DNA of 64,000 nucleotides from Pseudomonas sp. H1h (GTDB lineage: Bacteria > Pseudomonadota > Gammaproteobacteria > Pseudomonadales > Pseudomonadaceae). The translations under genes and the position numbers were made by a program. The stretch covers positions 1 to 64,000 of the forward strand of contig NZ_AYMJ01000026.1 of the NCBI RefSeq assembly GCF_000633255.1, read 5' to 3'. Numbering within the stretch: the stretch's first letter is position 1; each line of letters begins with the position of its first letter. Positions 44,430 to 53,236 of this stretch are shown piece after piece. Below the pieces are notes generated by a model. It searched no databases. It was not told the origin of the DNA and saw nothing but the letters and a program-made list of their open reading frames with translations.

Positions 44430-44987
44430 ATGGTCAACAGTTGGCGTGTGCAACAAGCCGCACGAGAGATTCGCGCCGGGGCGGTGATTGCCTATCCAAC
44501 CGAAGCCGTCTGGGGGTTGGGTTGCGACCCGTGGAACGAAGAGGCGGTGGATCGGCTGTTGGCGATCAAGAACCGTTCGGTGGATAAGGGCCTGATCCTG
44601 GTCGCCGACAACATTCGCCAGTTCGACTTCCTGTTCGAAGATTTCCCGCAAGAGTGGATCGACCGCATGGCCAGCACCTGGCCGGGGCCGAACACCTGGC
44701 TGGTGCCGCATCAGAACCTGTTGCCGGAGTGGGTGACGGGCGTGCACGACACCGTGGCACTGCGGGTCAGCGATCATCCGCAGGTGCGGGATCTGTGCTC
44801 GATGGTCGGGCCGCTGATCTCGACTTCGGCCAACCCGCAGGGGCGCCCGGCGGCGCGCACGCGATTGCGCGTCGAGCAGTATTTTCGCGGGCAGATCGAT
44901 CTGATCCTCGGCGGGCAGTTGGGTGGGCGCAAGAACCCCAGCGTGATCCGTGATCTGGCAACCGGCAACGTCATTCGTCCTGACTGA
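44430..44987 (+). CDS. tsaC: threonylcarbamoyl-AMP synthase
   Basis: A 185-residue YrdC/Sua5-family enzyme that makes threonylcarbamoyl-AMP, used for the t6A37 modification of ANN-decoding tRNAs. The basic cleft sequence AYPTEAVWGLGCDP lies near residues 20-33 and the STSANPQG motif near 129. Standard short TsaC form without the Sua5 domain. It follows dprA by 55 bases. Confidence 0.95.
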   Translation: MVNSWRVQQAAREIRAGAVIAYPTEAVWGLGCDPWNEEAVDRLLAIKNRSVDKGLILVADNIRQFDFLFEDFPQEWIDRMASTWPGPNTWLVPHQNLLPEWVTGVHDTVALRVSDHPQVRDLCSMVGPLISTSANPQGRPAARTRLRVEQYFRGQIDLILGGQLGGRKNPSVIRDLATGNVIRPD

Positions 44988-45012
44988 TTCGGCCTCAGAC
45001 GTTGGTAATGTG

Positions 45013-45043
45013 AGTACTCCTCGGCTTGATGGCGAGGAGTACT
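45013..45043. other. perfect 11-bp stem-loop after tsaC
   Basis: AGTACTCCTCG and CGAGGAGTACT form perfect arms around a nine-base loop, 26 bases after the tsaC stop. No T-run follows directly, though T-rich tracts begin about 12 bases later. It may act as a terminator or RNA 3' end. The remaining bases to 45226 hold no clear gene. Confidence 0.45.
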
Positions 45044-45226
45044 ACGCGTGCCTGCGATTTTTCCTGCAATAACGCTTTTTCTCGTGTCGGAAAAGTCGCC
45101 AAGTGCTCGGATTCATTGACTTTTCCCACCTGATTATCAGACCACGTTCCGTGGCACTATCGTCAAAAGCAACCATCCTTTCCCTGCACTCGAAACACTT
45201 CGATAAGTCAGGTCTGCGGAGAAAGA

Positions 45227-45901
45227 ATGGACACTACGGATTTGCAACTCACGGATTACCTGCAGGCGCTTCAGGTGACGCTGAAAAGTCATCATGAAGG
45301 CTGCCGCATCGTGATGCTTGAAGCGGGGTCGGATACCCAGGAATTCGATCGGTTTATCGATCGGCAATTTCGGCTGCGGCTGCAGCATTACATGCTGACC
45401 TCGAGGGCGCGGATGCTCGAAACGCGACTGACGACAAGGTCACGCAGCACTCACTTTCTGTTGTATCGGCATGAGCAACTGCTGGCGGTATTGAGGGCGA
45501 CTCCGGCACCGTTCGAATGGGCATCGCTGGCGCAGCAACATGTTTCGCCCACGGTGGCGTTATCACGCCATGTCGAGTTCAGCCGCTTGATCGCGCAATC
45601 GCCCAACCAGCTGCCCATCGCGGTCAACGGCCTGCTGGCGGCCGCTGCCGAGTGGGCGATAAAACACGGCTACCAGGGTGTGACCGCGTTGTGCAGGTCG
45701 CCACAGCTGCGCCTTTACCAGCGTTTTGGCCTGATGCCGATCGCTTCCAACCCCTTGCATATTGAACAGCGCGCACGCGGTGAGTACTGGGCGTTGTCAG
45801 CCGAATGGCGGCAAATCCTTGCAGCGGTTCAGCAACCGGATCAGGTGGCTGCGGGCCACTTGGTGCAAAAACCGTTGGCGTGTCATCCGCAGAGGTTCTG
45901 A
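45227..45901 (+). CDS. GNAT-fold acyltransferase, LuxI/FeeM-like (hypothetical)
   Basis: A 224-residue protein of unknown function. The pattern looks like acyl-transferring GNAT proteins of the autoinducer synthase / N-acyl amino acid synthase type: a central VEFSR (residues 116-120) resembles the ELSR core of LuxI, and the C-terminal half has AAAEWAIKHGYQGVTALC and QRFGLMPI, like the CoA/ACP-binding part. No close family assignment is possible by eye. GCGGAGAA precedes the ATG. No regulator or partner gene is next to it; it sits between tsaC and qor. Confidence 0.6.
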   Translation: MDTTDLQLTDYLQALQVTLKSHHEGCRIVMLEAGSDTQEFDRFIDRQFRLRLQHYMLTSRARMLETRLTTRSRSTHFLLYRHEQLLAVLRATPAPFEWASLAQQHVSPTVALSRHVEFSRLIAQSPNQLPIAVNGLLAAAAEWAIKHGYQGVTALCRSPQLRLYQRFGLMPIASNPLHIEQRARGEYWALSAEWRQILAAVQQPDQVAAGHLVQKPLACHPQRF

Positions 45902-45965
45902 ACGCGCGCCAACAGTCTTGCCAGCCGTGGTTTGAAACCCGACTGGCAAGACGTCGAGCGAGGTA

Positions 45966-46943
45966 TCAGGGCAGCAGAATGGTCGAGCCAGTGGTGCGTC
46001 GCGCCGACAATTCGGTCTGCGCCTTCGCTGCATCAGCCAGCGGATAACGCTGGCTGATGTCGACCTTGATCCTGCCGCTGATGATCATCTCGAACAGCTC
46101 GTCAGCCATGCGCTGCAGATTCTCGGCGTTGTTGGCGTAGGTCGCCAGGGTCGGCCGGGTCACGTACAGCGAACCCTTGGCCGAGAGAATCCCCAGATTG
46201 ACCCCGTCCACTGCGCCGGAGGCATTGCCGAAGCTCACCACCAGACCACGTGGCGACACGCTGTCGAGGGACGTCAGCCAGGTGTCCTTGCCGACGCCGT
46301 CGTAGACCACCGGGACTTTCTTGCCGTCGGTCAGCTCCAGCACCCGCTGCGCAACGTTTTCGTGGCTGTAGTCGATGGTTGCCCAAGCGCCGTTGGCCTT
46401 GGCCAGATCGGCCTTTTCCTTGGAACTGACGGTACCGATCAGTTTCACGCCCAGTGCCTTGGCCCATTGGCAGGCCAGCGAACCGACGCCCCCGGCAGCG
46501 GCGTGGAACAGAATGGTTTCACCACCCTTGAGTTCATAGGTCTGGCGCAGCAGGTATTGCACGGTCAGACCCTTGAGCATGACCCCGGCGGCGGTTTCGA
46601 AGCTGATCTCGTCCGGCAGCTTCACCAGATTGGCCTCGGGCAGGACGTGCAACTCGCTGTAGGCGCCCAGCGGGCCACTGCCGTACGCGACGCGATCACC
46701 GACCTTGAACCGGGTGACGTCGCTGCCCACCGCATCAACGATGCCGGCGCCTTCAGCGCCCAGGCCGGACGGCAAGGCTGGCGGGGCATACAGACCGCTG
46801 CGGAAATAGGTGTCGATGAAGTTCAAGCCGATCGCCTTGTTCGCCACCCGTACCTGATTCGGGCCGGGCGCGGCGGGTTGATAGTCGACATACTCGAGCA
46901 CTTCGGGACCGCCATGGGCGCGGAACTGGATACGCTTTGCCAT
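45966..46943 (-). CDS. qor: NADPH:quinone oxidoreductase
   Basis: A 325-residue zinc-free medium-chain dehydrogenase that reduces quinones with NADPH. It starts MAKRIQFRAHGGPEVLEYVD and has the nucleotide fold AAAGGVGSLACQWAKALG (about residues 147-164). The zinc ligands of alcohol dehydrogenases are absent, as is typical of this subfamily. Divergent from hemF. Confidence 0.94.
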   Translation of the reverse strand: MAKRIQFRAHGGPEVLEYVDYQPAAPGPNQVRVANKAIGLNFIDTYFRSGLYAPPALPSGLGAEGAGIVDAVGSDVTRFKVGDRVAYGSGPLGAYSELHVLPEANLVKLPDEISFETAAGVMLKGLTVQYLLRQTYELKGGETILFHAAAGGVGSLACQWAKALGVKLIGTVSSKEKADLAKANGAWATIDYSHENVAQRVLELTDGKKVPVVYDGVGKDTWLTSLDSVSPRGLVVSFGNASGAVDGVNLGILSAKGSLYVTRPTLATYANNAENLQRMADELFEMIISGRIKVDISQRYPLADAAKAQTELSARRTTGSTILLP

Positions 46944-47108
46944 CTGCCTGCTCTCCTTGGGTCGTTTGAGAGCCCCCTATCCAACTCCCCTGCTTGATCT
47001 TCGTCAACTGCGGCGCTCGGGTCTGCGGTGTTATGCTACGCGCCCATTTGCGCCGACCCCCCGCCTGCGGGGCGCCCGCGTAGCTATGCCCTGATCCAAG
47101 GTGAAGCC

Positions 47109-48023
47109 ATGACGACCCGCACCGACGCCGTAAAGGCCTATCTGCTCGACCTGCAAGACCGCATCTGCGCCGCACTGGAAACCGAGGACGGCGGCACGCG
47201 CTTCGTCGAAGACGCCTGGGCCCGGCCTGCCGGCGGTGGCGGTCGCACTCGCGTGATCGAAAACGGCACGGTGATCGAAAAGGGCGGCGTCAACTTTTCC
47301 CATGTGTTCGGCAGCGGTCTGCCACCCTCGGCCAGCGCCCATCGCCCGGAACTGGCCGGACGTGGCTTCGAAGCCCTCGGCGTGTCGCTGGTGATTCACC
47401 CGCACAACCCGCACGTGCCGACCTCCCACGCCAACGTGCGCTTTTTCATCGCCGAAAAGGAAGGTGAAGAGCCGGTCTGGTGGTTCGGCGGTGGCTTCGA
47501 CCTGACTCCGTATTACGGCAACGAAGAAGACTGCATCCACTGGCACCGCGTCGCCGAGCAGGCCTGCGCGCCGTTCGGGCCGGACGTCTATCCGCGTTAC
47601 AAGGCCTGGTGCGACACCTACTTCCACATCAAGCATCGCCACGAACCACGCGGTATCGGCGGCCTGTTCTTCGATGACCTGAACGAGTGGGACTTCGACA
47701 CCAGTTTCGCCTTTATGCGCGCCATCGGCGACGCCTACATCGACGCGTACCTGCCCATCGTGCAGCGGCGCAAGCATGATGCGTTCAGCGCCAAGCAGCG
47801 TGAATTCCAGGAGTTCCGCCGTGGCCGCTACGTCGAGTTCAACCTGGTTTATGACCGTGGCACATTGTTCGGCCTGCAGTCGGGTGGGCGTACCGAGTCG
47901 ATCCTCATGTCGCTGCCGCCACAAGTGCGCTGGGCCTACGACTTCAAAGCCGAGCCCGGCAGCGAAGAGGCGCGCCTGACCGACTATTTCCTGCAAGACC
48001 GCGACTGGCTGGCCCAGGCCTGA
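47109..48023 (+). CDS. hemF: oxygen-dependent coproporphyrinogen III oxidase
   Basis: A 304-residue heme biosynthesis enzyme that decarboxylates coproporphyrinogen III to protoporphyrinogen IX with O2. It shows GGGGRTRVIENG near residue 40, WFGGGFDLTPYY, and RGIGGLFFDDL. The ATG at 47109 begins the usual MTTRTDAVKAYLLDLQ and has GGTGAAG upstream. It precedes aroE by 9 bases, a linkage common in gamma-proteobacteria. Confidence 0.97.
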   Translation: MTTRTDAVKAYLLDLQDRICAALETEDGGTRFVEDAWARPAGGGGRTRVIENGTVIEKGGVNFSHVFGSGLPPSASAHRPELAGRGFEALGVSLVIHPHNPHVPTSHANVRFFIAEKEGEEPVWWFGGGFDLTPYYGNEEDCIHWHRVAEQACAPFGPDVYPRYKAWCDTYFHIKHRHEPRGIGGLFFDDLNEWDFDTSFAFMRAIGDAYIDAYLPIVQRRKHDAFSAKQREFQEFRRGRYVEFNLVYDRGTLFGLQSGGRTESILMSLPPQVRWAYDFKAEPGSEEARLTDYFLQDRDWLAQA

Positions 48024-48032
48024 GGACTGTTG

Positions 48033-48854
48033 ATGGATCGTTACGTTGTTTTCGGTAACCCGATTGGCCACAGCAAGTCGCCGATGATTCATAAACTGTT
48101 CGCCGAGCAAACCGGGCAGAGCCTCGACTACAGCACTCTGCTGGCGCCACTCGACGATTTTACCGGCTGCGCCACGGCGTTCTTCCTGGAAGGTCGCGGC
48201 GCCAACGTCACCGTGCCGTTCAAGGAAGACGCCTACCGCCTGGCGAACAGCCTGACCGCCCGGGCGCAACGGGCCGGTGCGGTGAACACCTTGAGCAAAC
48301 TGGCCGACGGTTCGTTGCTCGGTGACAACACCGACGGCGCCGGACTGGTGCGCGACCTGACGGTGAACGCCGGGTTCAGCCTGACCGGCAAACGCATCCT
48401 CCTGCTCGGTGCCGGTGGTGCGGTGCGCGGGGCATTGGAGCCGTTGCTGGCGGAAAAACCGGCGTCGGTGATCATCGCCAACCGTACGGTGGACAAGGCC
48501 GAGCTGCTGGCCGAGTTGTTCTGCGATCTGGGGCCGGTGTCGGCCAGTGGTTTCGACTGGCTGCGCGAACCGGTGGACGTGATCATCAACGCCACCTCCG
48601 CCAGCCTCAGCGGCGAGGTGCCGCCGATTGCACCGAGCCTGATCGAGACGGGCCAGACCCTGTGCTACGACATGATGTACGGCAAGGAACCGACCGCGTT
48701 CTGCCGCTGGACCAGTGAGCATGGTGCGGCGGTGTCGATGGACGGCTTGGGGATGCTGGCCGAGCAGGCGGCTGAGGCGTTTTTCCTGTGGCGCGCAGTG
48801 CGTCCGGACACGGCGCCGGTACTGGCCGAGCTACGTCGCCAACTCGCCCAATAA
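48033..48854 (+). CDS. aroE: shikimate dehydrogenase
   Basis: A 273-residue NADP-dependent enzyme of the aromatic amino acid pathway. The substrate site is GNPIGHSKSPMIH (residues 8-20) and NVTVPFKE with the catalytic Lys; the NADP fold has LLGAGGAVRGALEP. The ATG at 48033 is preferred over the TTG just before it. The hemF-aroE unit ends in a REP pair. Confidence 0.96.
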   Translation: MDRYVVFGNPIGHSKSPMIHKLFAEQTGQSLDYSTLLAPLDDFTGCATAFFLEGRGANVTVPFKEDAYRLANSLTARAQRAGAVNTLSKLADGSLLGDNTDGAGLVRDLTVNAGFSLTGKRILLLGAGGAVRGALEPLLAEKPASVIIANRTVDKAELLAELFCDLGPVSASGFDWLREPVDVIINATSASLSGEVPPIAPSLIETGQTLCYDMMYGKEPTAFCRWTSEHGAAVSMDGLGMLAEQAAEAFFLWRAVRPDTAPVLAELRRQLAQ

Positions 48855-48861
48855 ATAGCCC

Positions 48862-48952
48862 TGTGGGAGCGAGCCTGCTCGCGAAGACGGCAGCACATCC
48901 AGCAATGATGTGTCAGACAGACCGCTTTCGCGAGCAGGCTCACTCCTGCAGA
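48862..48952. repeat. REP inverted pair (REPIN) between aroE and sulP
   Basis: A plus-oriented REP (GTGGGAGCGAGCCTGCTCGC, from 48863) and a diverged opposite copy (48921-48952, CGCGAGCAGGCTCACTCCTG) flank a 30-base spacer. The second copy has mismatches in its outer part. Confidence 0.85.
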
Positions 48953-48972
48953 GGTATGCAGTGTTTGTGGGA

Positions 48973-50541
48973 TCAATCCTCAAACCGGATCGGACATTTC
49001 TCAGCCCCTTCCAGCTTCCTCAACTCCTCCACCACCTGCGGCCGTGCGCGGCGCAGGGTCAGGCTGCGATCCTGGCGCAGCAGACGCCGGGCCTCCTGGT
49101 GCAGCATCTCCACTCCCGAATAATCGATGAAGTTGATCTGCTGCGCCTCGATCACCACCCGCGCGCCGTGCAGTCGTTGCAAACGCACTTGCAGGTAATG
49201 GCTGGCGCCGAAAAAGATCGAGCCGCCGACCCGCAGCACATCGTCCTCGCCATCGCGCCAATGTTGCACCCGTGGTTGCGAAGTACGCTTGAGGTAGAAG
49301 AACAGCGACGCCAGCACCCCGGCATAGATGGCCGTCTGCAATTCCAGCAACAGGGTGGCGAGGCACGTCAGCGCCATGACCACGAACTCGGCGCGGCTGA
49401 CCCGCAGCAACGAGCGGATCCCGCGATGATCCACCAGCCCCCATGCGATCAACAGAATGCTGCCGGCCATGGCCGGAATCGGGATGTGCGCAATCAGTCC
49501 GGCGCCGAACATCGCGAATAAGGCGACCCAGATCGCCGAAAACACCCCGGCCAGCGGCGAACAGGCGCCTGCCTCATAACTCAGGCCTGAACGGGTGAAC
49601 GAGCCGGCCGACAGCGATCCGGAAAAGAACGCCCCGACGATATTCGATAAACCCTGCGCGCGAACCTCCTGATTGGCGTCGAGCAACTGCTGCGAACGCG
49701 CTGCAATCGAGCGGGCAATCGACAGGCTGGTGACCAGCCCGAGCATGCCCACCGCCACCGCGCTCGGCAGCAAACGCAGAATCAGATCCAGATCCAGCGG
49801 CAAGCCACTGAACGGCGGCAAACGCCCGACAAAGGCGCTGACCCGGTGCACGTGGCCGAACATCGACGGCCATAACCACACCACCGCACTGCCCAGCACC
49901 AGGGTTATCAACAGGGTCGGCCAGCGGGGCAGCAGTCGTCTCAATACCACACCGACCACCACCGTCGCGACGCCGAGTAGCAAAGAAGGTCTATCCACAG
50001 CTCGCAGGTGTTGCAGCAGATCCATCAGGCTGGCCAGTGCCGTGGCTTTTGCCGGCAGATCCAGTCCCAGCAGATTGGGCAACTGGCCGATGGCAATCAC
50101 CACCGCCGCGCCGAGGGTGAACCCCAGTACCACTGAATGCGAGACGAAATTCACCAGGGCGCCGAAGCGCAGCAACCCCAGCAGCCACTGGAAGATCCCG
50201 GCAAGAAAGGTCAGCAGCAGAATGAGGGTGATGTAATCCTGGGAGGCCGGCACGGCCAAGGGGCTGACGCTGGCGTAGAGCACAATCGAAATCGCCGCCG
50301 TCGGGCCGCAGATCAGGTGCCACGACGATCCCCACAGGCAGGCGATCAACACCGGAATGATCGCGGCGTAGAGGCCGTATTCCGGTGGCAGACCGGCGAT
50401 CAGCGCGTAGGCGATCGACTGCGGTAAGGCGAGAATTGCACCGCTGAGGCCAACGACAAGATCCCGTCCGACGCTGGCGCGGGTTTGCCGGGGTAGCCAG
50501 GTCAGGAAGGGCAAGAGTGAGCGGCGACTGGGCAGGGCCAT
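48973..50541 (-). CDS. SulP-family sulfate permease
   Basis: A 522-residue inner-membrane anion transporter of the SLC26/SulP family. About 10-12 hydrophobic segments include the signature GLPPEYGLYAAIIPVLIACL, and a C-terminal STAS domain follows (about 410-520, with VIEAQQINFIDYSGVEML). The ATG at 50539-50541 is chosen because upstream in-frame codons are derived from a REP element. It lies next to choline-sulfatase genes, suggesting sulfate traffic, but other anions are possible. Confidence 0.9.
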   Translation of the reverse strand: MALPSRRSLLPFLTWLPRQTRASVGRDLVVGLSGAILALPQSIAYALIAGLPPEYGLYAAIIPVLIACLWGSSWHLICGPTAAISIVLYASVSPLAVPASQDYITLILLLTFLAGIFQWLLGLLRFGALVNFVSHSVVLGFTLGAAVVIAIGQLPNLLGLDLPAKATALASLMDLLQHLRAVDRPSLLLGVATVVVGVVLRRLLPRWPTLLITLVLGSAVVWLWPSMFGHVHRVSAFVGRLPPFSGLPLDLDLILRLLPSAVAVGMLGLVTSLSIARSIAARSQQLLDANQEVRAQGLSNIVGAFFSGSLSAGSFTRSGLSYEAGACSPLAGVFSAIWVALFAMFGAGLIAHIPIPAMAGSILLIAWGLVDHRGIRSLLRVSRAEFVVMALTCLATLLLELQTAIYAGVLASLFFYLKRTSQPRVQHWRDGEDDVLRVGGSIFFGASHYLQVRLQRLHGARVVIEAQQINFIDYSGVEMLHQEARRLLRQDRSLTLRRARPQVVEELRKLEGAEKCPIRFED

Positions 50542-50586
50542 GGGTCCTCGCGGTTGAGTTTTGCGAAAGCTTAACAGGGTAAAACT

Positions 50587-50639
50587 TGTGGGAGCGGGCT
50601 TGCTCGCGAATGCCGCCCGGAGCAAGCCCGCTTCCACAG
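50587..50639. repeat. compact REP inverted pair between sulP and choX
   Basis: TGTGGGAGCGGGCTTGCTCGC and an opposing GGAGCAAGCCCGCTTCCACA are separated by only a few bases, giving a short REPIN or a single large REP hairpin. Confidence 0.85.
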
Positions 50640-50670
50640 AGATATCTGTGAGGCGCTCCTCTTTGCTGGA

Positions 50671-51591
50671 TCAGAGCTTGGCCTTCACCGCAGGCAACGC
50701 ATCCTTGCCATCCACGGTCTTCACCCCGTCCAGCCACTTGTCCAGCACCGCCGGATTGGCCTTGATCCACGCCTTCGCCGCATCGGCATTGCTGACCTTT
50801 TTGTTCACCACCTCAGCCATGATGCTGTTCTCCATTTCCTGAGTGAACGCAAGATTGCTCAGCAACTTGCCCACATTCGGACAGGCTTCGGCGTAGCCTT
50901 TGCGCGTTAACGTGAACACGCTGCCGGTGTCGCCAAAGTATTTCTCGCCGCCCTTCAGGTAATGCATCTTCAACTGCACGTTCATCGGGTGTGGGGTCCA
51001 GCCGAGGAAGGTGACGAATTTCTGTTTCTTAACGGCCCGCGAGACTTCGGCGAGCATCGCCTGTTCGCTGGACTCGATCAGCTTCCATTGCCCGAGGTCG
51101 AAGTCGTTCTTCTTGATGATCTCCTGCAGCGAGATGTTCGCTGGCGCACCCGAGCCGATGCCGTAGATCTTCTTCTCGAATTTGTCGGCGTATTTGTTCA
51201 GGTCGGCAAAATCGTGCACGCCGGCGTCCCATACGTAGTCCGGTACCGCCAGAGTGAACTCGGTGCCGTCGAGGTTCTTCGCCAGTTGCGTCACGTCGCC
51301 AGTGGCGACGAACTTGTCGTAAAAGCCCTGCTGGGCCGGCATCCAGTTACCGAGGAACACATCCACCTGGCCGTCCTTCAAGCCGCCGAAGGTAATCGGT
51401 ACCGCGAGGGTGTCGACCTTGGCCTTGTAGCCCATGCCGTCCAGCAAAAAACCGGCGATGGCGTTGGTCGCGGCGATGTCGCTCCAGCCCGGATCGGCCA
51501 TCTTCACCGTTTCGCAGCTTTGCTCGGCGAAGGCCGAGGCACTGCCCAGGGCCAACAGGCCGATCGTCAGTGCTGTGGATAACTTGCGCAT
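50671..51591 (-). CDS. choX: choline/betaine ABC transporter substrate-binding protein
   Basis: A 306-residue periplasmic binding protein. A signal peptide (MRKLSTALTIGLLALGSASAFA, about 22 residues split here as the first part basic and then hydrophobic) is followed by an OpuAC-type domain for quaternary amines, with NWMPAQQGFYDKF and VFLGNWMP. The gene is 16 bases after betC and has AAGGGGAAG before its ATG, so the two are co-transcribed. No permease or ATPase gene is nearby, so it probably feeds a transporter encoded elsewhere. An exact DnaA box overlaps its signal-peptide codons. Confidence 0.9.
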   Translation of the reverse strand: MRKLSTALTIGLLALGSASAFAEQSCETVKMADPGWSDIAATNAIAGFLLDGMGYKAKVDTLAVPITFGGLKDGQVDVFLGNWMPAQQGFYDKFVATGDVTQLAKNLDGTEFTLAVPDYVWDAGVHDFADLNKYADKFEKKIYGIGSGAPANISLQEIIKKNDFDLGQWKLIESSEQAMLAEVSRAVKKQKFVTFLGWTPHPMNVQLKMHYLKGGEKYFGDTGSVFTLTRKGYAEACPNVGKLLSNLAFTQEMENSIMAEVVNKKVSNADAAKAWIKANPAVLDKWLDGVKTVDGKDALPAVKAKL

Positions 51592-51607
51592 GGACTTCCC
51601 CTTAACA

Positions 51608-53122
51608 TTATTGGTTTTGGCAGGGTTGTGGATAACGGGCCTTGCGCTCCAGATCGTCGAGGTCGATGTGGTTGCGCATGTACTGCTGACTGGCGTCTAC
51701 CAGCGGCTGGTGGTCCCAGCTCTTCAGCTTGCCGAGGCTCAGCGACTGGGCGACGAAGCGGCGGCGGCGCTGGCTGGCGAGCACATCGCGGTGGATTGCC
51801 GGAATGTCCCACTTGGCCCGTGCTTCGGCGAGAAAGTCGTCGAACAGCTGGCGATGTTGCGGCGACTGGCTGAGTTCTTCGAGCTCACGGGGATCGTTGT
51901 GCACATCGAAGAGTAGGCAAGGGTCGCTTTCGCTGTAGATAAATTTGTACGCGCCGCGACGGATCATCATCAGCGGGCTGACCGTGCCTTCGGCCATGTA
52001 TTCGCCGAACACTTCGTTGTGGCCGCCCTGCCCTTGCAGATGCGTCACCAGTGAACGCCCATCCAGCGGCAGGCCCGGTTCCAGGCTACCGCCGGCCAGC
52101 TCGACGAAGGTCGGCAACAGGTCGGCGGTGGACACTGCGGCGCTGACCCGACCGGCCGCGAACTGCCCCGGTGCACTGATCAACAGCGGCACCCGCGCGG
52201 CCATCTCGAACCAGTGCATTTTGTACCAGAGGCCCTTCTCGCCGAGCATGTCGCCGTGGTCGCCGGAGAAAACGATGATGGTGTTGTCGATCAGCCCGGT
52301 ATCTTCGAGGGTTTGCAGGAGTTTGCCGACGTTGGCGTCGATATAGCTGCAAGCGCCGAAATAGGCACGGCGTGCATCGCGAACCTTGGCCACAGGCAGC
52401 GGCTTGTCCCACAGGTCATAGACCTTGAGCAGGCGTTGCGAGTGTGGATCGAGGGAATGTTGATCCGGGGTTGTCGGCAATGGGATGTCGCCGTCGTCAT
52501 ACAAATCCCAGAACGCCTTGGGAATCGTGTACGGGTCATGTGGGTGAGTCATCGACACGGTCAGGCAGAACGGCTGGTCGCCGTCCTCGCGAATGTGGTC
52601 GAACAGGTATTGCTGGGCCTTGAACACCACCTCTTCATCGAAATCCAGCTGGTTGGTGCGCACGCACGGCCCGGCCTGCAGCACCGATGACATGTTGTGG
52701 TACCAGCTTGGGCGCACGTCCGGTTCGTCCCAGTTCACCGCCCAGCCGTAGTCGGCCGGGTAGATGTCGCTGGTCAGGCGTTCTTCATAGCCGTGCAGTT
52801 GATCCGGGCCGCAGAAATGCATTTTGCCCGACAGCGCGGTGCGATAGCCGAGGCGGCGCAGGTAGTGAGCGTAAGTGGGAATGTCGGCGGGGAAATCGGC
52901 GGCGTTGTCGTACGCGCCGATCTTGCTCGGCAATTGGCCGCTGACCAGGGTGAAACGCGACGGCGCGCATAACGGGCTGTTGCAGTAAGCGGCATCGAAC
53001 ACCACGCCTTGGGCGGCGAGGCGCGAAAGATTCGGCAGTTTGATCGGCGACGGGCCGTAGATCGGCAACATTGGCGCGGCCATTTGATCGGCCATGATGA
53101 AAAGAATGTTCTTGCGCTTCAT
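51608..53122 (-). CDS. betC: choline-sulfatase
   Basis: A 504-residue sulfatase that hydrolyses choline-O-sulfate to choline and sulfate. The formylglycine-forming motif CAPSR lies near residue 54 in NSPLCAPSRFTLVSG; metal ligands are visible at MADQM (residue 10 on) and FSGDHGDMLGEKG. The ATG at 53120-53122 gives MKRKNILFIMADQ, the usual start. It is divergent from its likely LysR regulator and forms a unit with choX. The products supply osmoprotectant precursor, carbon, nitrogen and sulfur. Confidence 0.96.
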   Translation of the reverse strand: MKRKNILFIMADQMAAPMLPIYGPSPIKLPNLSRLAAQGVVFDAAYCNSPLCAPSRFTLVSGQLPSKIGAYDNAADFPADIPTYAHYLRRLGYRTALSGKMHFCGPDQLHGYEERLTSDIYPADYGWAVNWDEPDVRPSWYHNMSSVLQAGPCVRTNQLDFDEEVVFKAQQYLFDHIREDGDQPFCLTVSMTHPHDPYTIPKAFWDLYDDGDIPLPTTPDQHSLDPHSQRLLKVYDLWDKPLPVAKVRDARRAYFGACSYIDANVGKLLQTLEDTGLIDNTIIVFSGDHGDMLGEKGLWYKMHWFEMAARVPLLISAPGQFAAGRVSAAVSTADLLPTFVELAGGSLEPGLPLDGRSLVTHLQGQGGHNEVFGEYMAEGTVSPLMMIRRGAYKFIYSESDPCLLFDVHNDPRELEELSQSPQHRQLFDDFLAEARAKWDIPAIHRDVLASQRRRRFVAQSLSLGKLKSWDHQPLVDASQQYMRNHIDLDDLERKARYPQPCQNQ

Positions 53123-53137
53123 GTGATCGCGGCATTC

Positions 53138-53154
53138 CATAGTGAATATTTATG
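53138..53154. promoter_or_regulatory. possible LysR-type binding site between betC and its regulator
   Basis: CATA and TATG arms flank nine bases (GTGAATATT) in the 114-base divergent gap, fitting the loose T-N11-A pattern of LysR-type operators. It lies 16 bases upstream of the betC start. The assignment is tentative. Confidence 0.35.
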
Positions 53155-53236
53155 CGACATTGCTGCGATCGAGCATGGAGCCCATGCCCAGTCCGGTAAA
53201 GCCCGCGCCGGACAATGACTAGGATAAGCACAGCTT

